From IMG/VR virus record IMGVR_UViG_3300005613_000291, positions 1 through 30,385 of that record: a stretch of 30,385 nt of DNA; one strand, 5' to 3'. Shown in pieces: positions 6,627 through 13,814 of the stretch. The notes beneath the pieces are model-generated. The model worked only from the letters and a program-made list of their open reading frames with translations, did not search any database and was not told the DNA's origin. Position 1 is the first letter of the stretch; each line of letters begins with the position of its first letter. This stretch comes from a virus. The translations under genes were made by a program, and so were the position numbers.

Positions 6627-7070
6627 TTGGAAGAGTTACTTAAGGTTATAGCGAAAAGATACGATAAAAAGGGTATACCATTTGAGGATCTCTACCAGGA
6701 GGCCTGGGTGGTATACCTGGAAAACCCAAAGCTGAATACGGGGAAGCTTATTAGTAAGCTTCGGACTAGGTTAGGGAGGATGTTAAGGAAGGAATACAGG
6801 TATAATAAGAAAGAAAACTTAGAGATATTGATACCGGAAAACATTAAAACACCTGAGGAATTACTGGAGAAAAAGATGGGGGTAAGGAGGACTAAGGATA
6901 TTTTGCAGACCCTCCCCCTTCAAGAATACACTGTGGTGTGCCTTGTATGGGGGATGGTAGGGTTAGAGCCGATGAGTTTTGCTGCGGTGAGTAGATTGGT
7001 GGGTAGGTCCGCCAGGTGGGTTTCAACAGTGGTGAAAAGAGCAAGGGGTGTAGTATTAAAGGGGAAATAA
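6627..7070 (+). CDS. Compact sigma-70-like factor
   Basis: A 147-residue protein using a TTG start with GGGGAG just upstream; the gene begins one base after the RHH stop. Residues 1-60 have the region-2 look (KGIPFEDLYQEAWVVYLEN, then Arg/Lys-rich helix RLGRMLRKEYRY). Residues about 95-145 have a region-4 helix-turn-helix (PLQEYTVVCLVWGMVG, then FAAVSRLVGRSARWVSTVVKRA). Size and order match small ECF-like or phage sigma factors without a region 3. It would direct host RNA polymerase to phage promoters. An RNA-polymerase-independent HTH role cannot be excluded. Confidence 0.65.
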   Translation: MEELLKVIAKRYDKKGIPFEDLYQEAWVVYLENPKLNTGKLISKLRTRLGRMLRKEYRYNKKENLEILIPENIKTPEELLEKKMGVRRTKDILQTLPLQEYTVVCLVWGMVGLEPMSFAAVSRLVGRSARWVSTVVKRARGVVLKGK

Positions 7071-7128
7071 CCCCCCCCCCTATTAATATAATAAGGTAAT
7101 AGAAGCAGAGAGAGAGAGGAGTAGAATT

Positions 7129-7308
7129 ATGTATAACCCGATTAAAGAATATACACGTATGGTACCGTTTTCAGAGATGCGTACCTTAGACACAGGAGGA
7201 GGCTATTTCCAGCTCCAAGCTAATAAGAAATATAAGAATGATCAAGCCAAAAGGAAGGCTAAAAAGATAGAGAAAAAGAAGTATACTAAGCCCACTACCC
7301 ATTATTAG
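7129..7308 (+). CDS. Small basic hypothetical protein
   Basis: A 59-residue protein. AGAGAGAGAGGAG lies before the ATG, and the stop overlaps the TAGGAG ribosome binding site of the polymerase gene. The N-terminal half has a GGG turn. Residues 31-52 are a highly Lys-rich helix (KKYKNDQAKRKAKKIEKKK) suited to nucleic-acid contact. Its fixed place just ahead of the polymerase suggests a replication accessory, which is inference. Confidence 0.6.
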   Translation: MYNPIKEYTRMVPFSEMRTLDTGGGYFQLQANKKYKNDQAKRKAKKIEKKKYTKPTTHY

Positions 7309-7316
7309 GAGTTTTT

Positions 7317-9929
7317 ATGCTTGACATTTGTAGAAACTGCCCCTTATACAAGCCGGGGATGCCTAACTATGTACCCCCTACCATACCCAGCCCGGCTGAT
7401 TATAAATTATACCGCATTCTTATGATCGGGGAGGCACCGGGGGAGGAAGAAGTAAAGCAAGGGAAAGGCTTCGTAGGTCAGTCAGGCCAAGAGCTTGATG
7501 CATACCTACGTCGCGCCAAGGTGCCAAGGAAGACCTGTATTGTTACTAATCTTGTACGCTGCAGGCCCCCCGATAACAGAGATCCAACTAATGAAGAGGT
7601 TAGTTGCTGCTCACAACACCTTGAGGATCTCCTCGTCCAGTATAAACCTCAAGTGGTGATTGCCGTGGGGAGGTACGCAGCCCGCTGGTTTATACCCTCC
7701 GTTAATATGGAGCTGCATCACGGATTGCCTATCCAGGTGCAGGGACGAACGGTAATTCCGGCGTACCATCCTAGTTTCGGGTTAAGGCAGACACATATGA
7801 TGACTGTGATAGCTCAAGACTACAAGATGGTACGCCAGGTTATTGACAATGAGGTGAGGCCGAGGATGCTGGAGGGTAAGAGTTTGGGGCTACAGTATGA
7901 GGAGATTACCACGGTAGCGGATTTCTGGAAATCGGTATCACTTGGTAGCACATTAGCTGTAGATACAGAGTCAGAGGTAGTGGGGAGTCAGCCTGACCCT
8001 TTTAAGGATAAGTTATGGTGTATTACCTATAGTCCGGATGGGAAATATGGGTATATGCTAAGAAAGCCCCATTTGTGGCAAGAGTTTGGGTGTTGTGTGA
8101 ATAAAGATCATAGGACTACTGTTCTACACAATGCTCCTTATGATCTAGCTGTGCTGGCTAGTGTAGGGGTATATCCTAAGAATGTAGAAGATACCATGCA
8201 GATGGCATACTTATTGCAGGACGTGCCCATGGGCTTAAAGGCATTAGCATATAGATTGTGTGGTATTAACATGAGGGCATACAAGGATGTGGTAGGGAAA
8301 CATGGTGCGAAGAAGGCATTAGAGTATATACTTAAGGCCAGTATGGTAGAGTGGCCAAAGCCCCCAGTGCAAGTGTCGGTCGAGAAGGGACAGCTTAAGT
8401 ATAAGCAGCCGCAAGGGTTTAATAAGATATTCCAGAGGGCCTTGAATGACTATGCTAAGAACCCTGAGTTGGATCTGTATAGTCGGTGGATAGGGAGGAA
8501 AGATCGGAAGATAGTCGAGGATAGGTTAGGGCCCATGCCTCAAGGTAATCTTGATGATGTACCGTTAGAGCAGGCATTAGAGTATGCATGTAAGGATGCC
8601 ATTGCTACATATAGAGTATACCCTATGTTGAAGCGGAGGATTGAGGTGTTAGGGTTAGGGGATGCATATAGGAGAGACATAAGCATCATACCGGCGGTTA
8701 TGGATATCATGCACAATGGTATGAAGATTAGGCCTGAGCACTTCAGGGGGCTTAGTAAGGACTTTACTGTTGAGTTGGACAAATTACAGCGGGAGGCGAG
8801 CAGGTTATATACGGAAAGGACAGGGAAGGAGAGGATTATTAACCCTAACTCACCACCTGATGTGTCAAACATACTGTTTGAGATGGGTATATTCAAGAAA
8901 AGGGGATTGAGTACGGCACAGGAGATGCTGGACAGGTATAAGAGTAACCCGAGACACGCTCCCATGATCAAGTGTATATCTAGTTATAGAGAGTATAAGA
9001 AGCTTAAAGGCACATACTCTGACGTTTTACCTACCCTGGTAGATGAGAATGATAGGATACACACAAAGATTAGTATGACACGCGCTGTGACAGGGAGGCT
9101 AGCATCAAGTAACCCTAACCTTATGAACCAGCCTACATCCAGTGCTATAGGTAGAGAGATCAGGGCAGGGTTCATACCGGAGCCCGGCTGGGTATATGTG
9201 AGCCTTGATTACTCTCAGATTGAGATGAGGAAGATGGCTGATGCTGCTCAGGATGAGTTGATGTGTCAAATGTTTCGGGATGGTGCCGATATACACTCAG
9301 AGACAGCAGCCAGGATGTTCAAGATACCTTTGAATCAGGTGGATAAAGAGAAGCATAGGTACCCGGCCAAGAGGGTGAGTTTTGGTATCATATATGGGAT
9401 ATCGGAGATAGGGCTACACAAGCAGATGGTTATGGAGGGGCTGGATTATACTAAAGATGATTGTGCCGGGTTATTACAGTCATGGTTTAATGTATATAGG
9501 GGGATCAGGAGGTATATTAGTGAGCTAAGTGCTGAGGCACGCAGGACCGGTATGGTCCGGGATATGTTTGGTAGGTATAGACTGGTACCGGAAGTATATT
9601 CTTCTCAGCCACGAATTATTGGGGCTGGTCTGAGACAAGCGTGTAATGCCCCTATACAAGGTGGGGCTCAGGGGATCATTAAAGAAGCAATGAAGATGAT
9701 AGTACCTGTGCTTAGGAAGTATGGGGATGTATGTAAATTGGTAATGCAGATACATGATGACCTGTTATTTGAGGTGAGAGAGGATAAGGTAGAGGAGTTG
9801 GTCCCCCTTATACAGGTTATTATGGAGAATGCAGTGAAGTTGAGTGTACCTACGCCGGTGGACCCGAAGGTAGGGAGAAACTGGAGGGATTTAGTGGGGT
9901 ATGAGGAATTCTTACAAAGTGGAGGGTAA
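7317..9929 (+). CDS. Fusion of uracil-DNA glycosylase, 3'-5' exonuclease and family A DNA polymerase
   Basis: An 870-residue three-domain protein. Residues 1-180 are a family 4-like uracil-DNA glycosylase: C5/C8 and C82/C97-98 fit the four Fe-S ligands, GEAPGEEE (38-45) and FVGQSG follow, and YHPS (150-153) is the second catalytic motif. Residues about 205-440 are a DEDD exonuclease: D216/E218, HNAPYD (N272, D276) and YACKD (Y423, D427), so proofreading looks intact. Residues about 455-870 are PolA palm/fingers: DYSQIEMR (631-638), K685-x3-FGIIYG and HDDL (813-816). There is no 5'-nuclease. Replicative polymerase of the phage; the glycosylase may remove uracil or, by analogy, sense it ahead of synthesis. 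About 80 extra residues sit between exonuclease motifs II and III. Confidence 0.93.
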   Translation: MLDICRNCPLYKPGMPNYVPPTIPSPADYKLYRILMIGEAPGEEEVKQGKGFVGQSGQELDAYLRRAKVPRKTCIVTNLVRCRPPDNRDPTNEEVSCCSQHLEDLLVQYKPQVVIAVGRYAARWFIPSVNMELHHGLPIQVQGRTVIPAYHPSFGLRQTHMMTVIAQDYKMVRQVIDNEVRPRMLEGKSLGLQYEEITTVADFWKSVSLGSTLAVDTESEVVGSQPDPFKDKLWCITYSPDGKYGYMLRKPHLWQEFGCCVNKDHRTTVLHNAPYDLAVLASVGVYPKNVEDTMQMAYLLQDVPMGLKALAYRLCGINMRAYKDVVGKHGAKKALEYILKASMVEWPKPPVQVSVEKGQLKYKQPQGFNKIFQRALNDYAKNPELDLYSRWIGRKDRKIVEDRLGPMPQGNLDDVPLEQALEYACKDAIATYRVYPMLKRRIEVLGLGDAYRRDISIIPAVMDIMHNGMKIRPEHFRGLSKDFTVELDKLQREASRLYTERTGKERIINPNSPPDVSNILFEMGIFKKRGLSTAQEMLDRYKSNPRHAPMIKCISSYREYKKLKGTYSDVLPTLVDENDRIHTKISMTRAVTGRLASSNPNLMNQPTSSAIGREIRAGFIPEPGWVYVSLDYSQIEMRKMADAAQDELMCQMFRDGADIHSETAARMFKIPLNQVDKEKHRYPAKRVSFGIIYGISEIGLHKQMVMEGLDYTKDDCAGLLQSWFNVYRGIRRYISELSAEARRTGMVRDMFGRYRLVPEVYSSQPRIIGAGLRQACNAPIQGGAQGIIKEAMKMIVPVLRKYGDVCKLVMQIHDDLLFEVREDKVEELVPLIQVIMENAVKLSVPTPVDPKVGRNWRDLVGYEEFLQSGG

Positions 9930-10039
9930 TAAGGTATAAGTTATAAGTTTCTGTTATATAGAAAGGGAAAATATATGAAACACGATATGTATTTTGATGA
10001 AGCATAACCAGTTAATTCACTTATGATGGAGGAGAAATA

Positions 10040-10237
10040 ATGAATGATACACACTCCGGTTACCAGGTGTGTATGGCAACGGAACTCTATAGACTAGAAG
10101 CTAAGTTAGAGGAGAATAGGAGTCAAGGGTGGGTTCTGGATGGGAATTTAATTGTATTTTATAATCACAAATTACAACGTAAAGAATATTACCATGCTAT
10201 GATCCATACTAGGCATGGTGAATGGAGGGCAACATGA
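10040..10237 (+). CDS. Hypothetical protein
   Basis: A 65-residue protein with ATGGAGGAGAAATA before the start. The N-terminal half has a helix (ATELYRLEAKLEEN) and the second half reads like strands (WVLDGNLIVFYNHKLQRKEYYHAMI). Its end overlaps a 20-residue frame at 10234. Not recognised. Confidence 0.55.
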   Translation: MNDTHSGYQVCMATELYRLEAKLEENRSQGWVLDGNLIVFYNHKLQRKEYYHAMIHTRHGEWRAT

Positions 10238-10296
10238 ACATAAAGGTAGGTTGTTTAGTAGAACTATCAAATAACAAGGAGGAGGAGGAGGAGTAA
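10234..10296 (+). CDS. Possible 20-residue leader or coupling ORF
   Basis: A 20-codon frame reading MNIKVGCLVELSNNKEEEEE. Its ATG overlaps the preceding stop and is preceded by ATGGAGGGCAAC. Its stop overlaps the next ATG (TAATG). The five final GAG codons are also the long GGAGGAGGAGGAGGAG ribosome binding region of the next gene. It may serve translational coupling rather than make a useful protein. Confidence 0.35.
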   Translation: MNIKVGCLVELSNNKEEEEE

Positions 10297-10646
10297 TGGA
10301 CATAGACATATCTAAGGAACCAAAACTATTAAAAGCAATGGCTGATAGGGCCAGAGCAGAGTTACTCAAAAAAGAAGCCAAGCTATTAGCCCAAGAGGCT
10401 GATAAACACCTACGCACCTTCATGGCCTTAGCAGATACCCCCCATATGGAACACGCCAAGTATGGTCAGTTCGCTATCGTTGAAGGTACAACTACTAGTA
10501 AGCTTGATATTAAACAATTCAAAGCCAACCTGCTACTCAAAGGTGTATCCCTGGCGACGTTGAATGACGCCTTGATTCAGTCCACAACAGCAGGCACCCG
10601 CGCTGGTTATATCAAGTATACACCACCAGGGGCTAAGAAGAGATAA
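10296..10646 (+). CDS. Small phage protein, paralogue of the gene at 4348
   Basis: A 116-residue protein with an unusually long GGA-repeat ribosome binding region. Residues 9-45 form an Ala/Lys/Glu helix. Residues about 54-66 read AKYGQFAIVEGTT, then SKLDIKQFKANLLL, and near the end AGYIKY. The same order occurs in the AT-rich-block gene at 4348 (KYGKVTYVKGTT ... YIKY). Families like this recur in phages beside recombination functions. No activity can be assigned. Confidence 0.7.
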   Translation: MDIDISKEPKLLKAMADRARAELLKKEAKLLAQEADKHLRTFMALADTPHMEHAKYGQFAIVEGTTTSKLDIKQFKANLLLKGVSLATLNDALIQSTTAGTRAGYIKYTPPGAKKR

Positions 10647-10649
10647 GAC

Positions 10650-10979
10650 ATGGAAGGTAAGGATAAGAAGAGGGAGTTAAGCCACTTATTTATGATGATT
10701 GAGCAGAACACTGAAAATGGTATCAGGTTATGGGACCACCCTCTGTATGAGCCACTCTTACTTAAAGCCACCGGGGAGTTTGCCAACATGCTCCAAGATC
10801 CCTTCGCTGTTGTGTATGCCCTGACTGACCCTCTTCCTCGTGCTAGAATGACCCTGATGACTTTGAATGCTATTTATACTTTAGGAGTTAAGGAGGGAGA
10901 GAAGAGGAAAGAAACAGAGATACTGGAGGGTATGTTGGCAGCTAAAGAGGGGGCTAAAGGAGAGACGAAAAATGATTAG
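10650..10979 (+). CDS. Hypothetical helical protein
   Basis: A 109-residue protein that begins three bases after its neighbour's stop. It has mostly helical content, with an internal LLLKATGEFANMLQDPF segment and a Lys/Glu-rich C-terminal helix (KEGEKRKETEILEGMLAAKEG). The stop codon is the left edge of the inverted repeat 10979-11016. Unknown function. Confidence 0.55.
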   Translation: MEGKDKKRELSHLFMMIEQNTENGIRLWDHPLYEPLLLKATGEFANMLQDPFAVVYALTDPLPRARMTLMTLNAIYTLGVKEGEKRKETEILEGMLAAKEGAKGETKND

Positions 10980-11016
10980 TTTGTCACTCATACTTAACTA
11001 AATATGAGTCACAAAC
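10979..11016 (+). terminator. 14-bp inverted repeat, terminator or operator
   Basis: GTTTGTCACTCATA (10979-10992) pairs with TATGAGTCACAAAC (11003-11016) at 13 of 14 positions around a 10-base loop; the only mismatch is C-C. It starts on the last base of the upstream stop codon and is followed by CACTTTTG, a weak T tract. It lies about 45 bases before the sulfotransferase start. Either a terminator or a binding site for a dimeric regulator is possible. Confidence 0.55.
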
Positions 11017-11060
11017 ACTTTTGTTATTAACCTATGTGATACAAAGAGGTACAATACGTT

Positions 11061-11846
11061 ATGAAAGCTGAAAGGCTACTGTTCACTATAACACCTGGCC
11101 GCTCAGGTACCATGTTATTGGCCAACATGTGTGTATTATTACCTGGAGTGGCCGCAGAACATGAACCAAAACCGTTATTTTCAGATATATTCTTTAAACT
11201 CAGACGTGAACCGCAGATAGTGTACCCATTCCTTAAGGTAAAGCGTAAATGGATTGACAGGATCTGTGCAGAGGAAGAAGCAACCACCTACATAGAGACT
11301 TGTCACCTGGCCTGTAAGGGGTTCTTCGAGCCTATGCTGGGGATGGGGTGGAAGTTTGAGGCAATAATCCTGAAAAGGCCCCTGCGTGACGTTGCTACCT
11401 CTTTGTATCGTATAGGTGATGTACCGACACAGACGCGTACAGGGAGAAAGTATTACCTACACCCTGAAAACCCTAATAATAGGGTTGACATTACGGGGTA
11501 CTGGAAGAAGCTCTCTGCTTACCAGCTTTGTTATTGGTATTGTTTAGAGATGGAGCGGCGATCGGAATACTACCGTGTGTGGCTGCCTAAACAAGGTGTT
11601 AAGGTTCATGAGGTGGGGTTAGAAGAGCTAGGGACTATGGAAGGATTTAAAGCTTTCTTATCAAGAGTACATTTACCTGAGCCCCCGGCACTAAAACAGA
11701 AGTTGTTTGATATGGTGACGGTTATTCAATGGAATTATAAGGCCACCAGGAAACGATGCGGTCCGGGTACGCCGGTAGATCCTGCAGCTCAGGAAGCAGA
11801 ATTAACAGAGCTTATTTTACGAGGAGAGAATAAATGCCACAAGTAG
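11061..11846 (+). CDS. Sulfotransferase-like protein (PAPS-dependent)
   Basis: A 261-residue protein after AAAGAGGTACAATACGTT. The N-terminal TPGRSGTMLL (11-20) fits the 5'-phosphosulfate-binding loop of sulfotransferases, and EHEPKP follows at 33-38 as in bacterial members. KRPLRDVATSLYR (105-117) matches the 3'-phosphate-binding Arg...Ser motif. The family transfers sulfate from PAPS to sugars or other hydroxyl groups. The target here is unknown; a glycan made by the glycosyltransferases elsewhere in this window is a reasonable guess. The end overlaps the next gene by 13 bases. Confidence 0.75.
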   Translation: MKAERLLFTITPGRSGTMLLANMCVLLPGVAAEHEPKPLFSDIFFKLRREPQIVYPFLKVKRKWIDRICAEEEATTYIETCHLACKGFFEPMLGMGWKFEAIILKRPLRDVATSLYRIGDVPTQTRTGRKYYLHPENPNNRVDITGYWKKLSAYQLCYWYCLEMERRSEYYRVWLPKQGVKVHEVGLEELGTMEGFKAFLSRVHLPEPPALKQKLFDMVTVIQWNYKATRKRCGPGTPVDPAAQEAELTELILRGENKCHK

Positions 11847-12328
11847 TAGAAAGATGTAAGCGTGCTCCCAGTGCTAAGGTATTAGCCAGAAGAGAGCACC
11901 CAAGTGTAATACCTTATGAGCAACTGAGTACCTTACGCCCCAAATGTAATCTCCAGCTTACCTTATGGGACGGTGGAAGCGCGTGTATTGAAACTAATGA
12001 CGGATCACGGTACTGGTTTGATGTACTGGTTAAATACTGTGCATTTGTACAGAGGAATAAGGATCGCCATGCTTGTGTCTGTTATAAGAGAAGAGAGCGC
12101 GAGAAGGGTAGTGGGGGTAGTATGGATGTGTTTGCTCTGTTTGTGGATGAGGTGGCCTTTACACCACCTATTATGGAGGAAAAGTATAAGGACCCTAAGC
12201 ACGAGACGGGTAAATCCCGTATGTTAGGTGAGAGGAGAAATGCACAGGCGGCCCGGTGTGGAAAAGACTTGCATTGTAGTAATAATAATGCTAGTCTTAG
12301 AGGGAAACAGTTTTGGGACTCACTTTAA
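11834..12328 (+). CDS. Hypothetical protein
   Basis: A 164-residue protein with CGAGGAGAGAATAA before the ATG, overlapping the sulfotransferase end. Residues 36-90 have a strand-rich core (LQLTLWDGGSACIETNDGS, then RYWFDVLVKYCAF). The C-terminal third is charged and poorly structured. Cysteines are scattered and do not form a clear zinc site. A competing frame at 11973-12227 lacks a ribosome binding site. Unknown function. Confidence 0.55.
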   Translation: MPQVVERCKRAPSAKVLARREHPSVIPYEQLSTLRPKCNLQLTLWDGGSACIETNDGSRYWFDVLVKYCAFVQRNKDRHACVCYKRREREKGSGGSMDVFALFVDEVAFTPPIMEEKYKDPKHETGKSRMLGERRNAQAARCGKDLHCSNNNASLRGKQFWDSL

Positions 12329-12344
12329 AGGGAGGAAGAAGAGC

Positions 12345-12701
12345 ATGATTAAGATCAGAACAAAGAAGGTAATTAGTAAGAATGGGGCTAAGATGCGGGA
12401 GATACTGGATATAGAGGGTGTTATGGACCAGAAAGACTTACCCGTGGCTTACCTGACAGGCTTACCCCAATTCTACATGGAAGTAGTACAAGGTTATAAT
12501 GTATGTACAGTGCATAACCTTAGTGAGGGGGATATGTATACTATTCACCTATGTTGCTCTTCCCGGCATCTTATCGAAGAAGGTGATTGGCAGGAGACCT
12601 TAGGTAATCTGCGGGAAGCAGGTGAGAAGCTACATACGATCCGGAAAGATATCAAGAAAAAGGGTAAGTCCTGGAAAGGGGAGGAAACCGTTACTATCTA
12701 A
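12345..12701 (+). CDS. Hypothetical protein
   Basis: A 118-residue protein. The frame is open upstream to 12228, but GGGAGGAAGAAGAGC directly before the ATG at 12345 fixes the start. It begins MIKIRTKKVISKNGAKMREI, has a middle region of mixed strands, and ends in a Lys-rich helix (LHTIRKDIKKKGKSWKGEE). No family recognised. Confidence 0.6.
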   Translation: MIKIRTKKVISKNGAKMREILDIEGVMDQKDLPVAYLTGLPQFYMEVVQGYNVCTVHNLSEGDMYTIHLCCSSRHLIEEGDWQETLGNLREAGEKLHTIRKDIKKKGKSWKGEETVTI

Positions 12702-12741
12702 TTGAATAATAAAGTACCATGGGAGGAGAACGGAGTTATGT

Positions 12742-13779
12742 ATGCTAGGATTAGACAATATACCTGAAGAGAACACTCCCAACACAAGTCCTTTAATTGA
12801 AAGCCTCAGAGGAACGATCAATGATCTGCACTCTGAGGTTTCTCATTTAAGGAAGGAATTAGGTGATAGGGAACAGCTTAACTATGAGATCCTGCAGCAG
12901 ATTGAGAAACTTAACCCATACCTGAGTGTGTATAAGCCTAAACGTGGACGCCCAAAAGTCACATCCTGTATAGAAGCTGTGATTCAGTTCGGTGATTGGC
13001 ATATAGGTGAGATGACTGATCCTGCTATGACCGGGGGTTTCGGTGAGTACAACTATAAGATAGCCCAAAAGAGAGCATTCTACATTACAGAGTCGATGAT
13101 GAAATGGGCAGAACTTCACCGAAGCAGCTACCGGTTATATGATTGCCATATCCTTGACCTTGGTGATAATATCTCAGGTGATATCCATCAAGAGCTTCAG
13201 GTTACCAATGAGTTCCCGGTACCACAACAAGTTATTAAGTCTGCTTACTTGAAAGCTGAGGTTTATAGAAGGATAGCTGCACACTTCCGGAAGGTTACAG
13301 TGGAGTTTGTTAGTGTGGATAACCATTCCAGGAGGACCAGGAAACCTCAAGCTAAGCAGGCTGGTCAGAACTCAGAGAATTACCTGGTAGGGTTCATTAC
13401 ACAGACCATGCTGCAGAATATAAAGAATATCACGTTTAATCTGCATTTATCCCACCAAATTTCGATCCTTATTAGTGGACGACGTTATCTATGCGAACAT
13501 GGGAATACGGTCAGAGGATGGGCAGGATTTCCCTGGTACGGTGCAGATAGGAAAGTAGCCAAGGAAGCCAAAAGGACCATGAAAGGTGAAGGGTTTGATA
13601 AACTGGTACTGCAGCATTTTCATACACCGGTACATACACAGTATTTTATGGTGGGAGGAAGTCTGAGCGGGACGACTGAATTCGACCATCAACAAGGCCG
13701 TCATGCAGCTCCCGCTCAATGTGCTTGGATGGTACACCCTAAGCATGGAGAGTTTAACTGGTGCGCATTTAAAGCTTAG
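12742..13779 (+). CDS. Calcineurin-like metallophosphoesterase with coiled coil and AT-hook-like motif
   Basis: A 345-residue protein after GGGAGGAGAACGG. Residues about 18-58 form a coiled coil. KPKRGRPK (65-72) is an AT-hook-type core. The phosphoesterase domain follows: GDWHIG (84-89), LGDNISGD (140-147), VDNHSR (192-197, DNH where GNH is usual), CEHGN (251-255) and QHFHTP (291-296). These fit the D-x-H / GD / GNH / H / GHxH metal ligands of the superfamily. A nuclease role like SbcD/Mre11 is possible, and the DNA-binding motif favours a nucleic-acid substrate; it is not proven. Last gene of the right-going operon. Confidence 0.75.
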   Translation: MLGLDNIPEENTPNTSPLIESLRGTINDLHSEVSHLRKELGDREQLNYEILQQIEKLNPYLSVYKPKRGRPKVTSCIEAVIQFGDWHIGEMTDPAMTGGFGEYNYKIAQKRAFYITESMMKWAELHRSSYRLYDCHILDLGDNISGDIHQELQVTNEFPVPQQVIKSAYLKAEVYRRIAAHFRKVTVEFVSVDNHSRRTRKPQAKQAGQNSENYLVGFITQTMLQNIKNITFNLHLSHQISILISGRRYLCEHGNTVRGWAGFPWYGADRKVAKEAKRTMKGEGFDKLVLQHFHTPVHTQYFMVGGSLSGTTEFDHQQGRHAAPAQCAWMVHPKHGEFNWCAFKA

Positions 13780-13814
13780 GCGCTAGTCTAAGCGGTGTGC
13801 CTTTAAAGCTTAGG
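13760..13814. repeat. 21-bp direct repeat at the convergent gene ends
   Basis: GGTGCGCATTTAAAGCTTAGG (13760-13780) and GGTGTGCCTTTAAAGCTTAGG (13794-13814) match at 19 of 21 positions, 34 bp apart. The first covers the end of the phosphoesterase gene, the second the end of the converging methyltransferase gene. A small hairpin (GCTTAG 13774-13779 / CTAAGC 13788-13793) lies between. The 24-base gap has no good intrinsic terminator. Confidence 0.7.

Noticed and set aside
7071-7080. Run of ten C as a possible frameshift in the sigma-like gene
   Set aside because: It follows the stop codon directly, so a run-length error would not alter the product; the gene end matches the region-4 helix.
8540-8971. 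Minus-strand frames within the polymerase gene (also 8984-9175, 9105-9296, 9525-9755)
   Set aside because: They lie wholly opposite conserved polymerase motifs and have no ribosome binding sites or family features.
9975-10007. Ten-codon frame MKHDMYFDEA between the polymerase and 10040 genes
   Set aside because: It has a modest ribosome binding site but is too short and isolated to support as a gene.
11973-12227. Alternative + strand frame inside 11834-12328
   Set aside because: No ribosome binding site and Cys/Trp/Leu-rich random-looking sequence; the 11834 frame has a good start and coupling.
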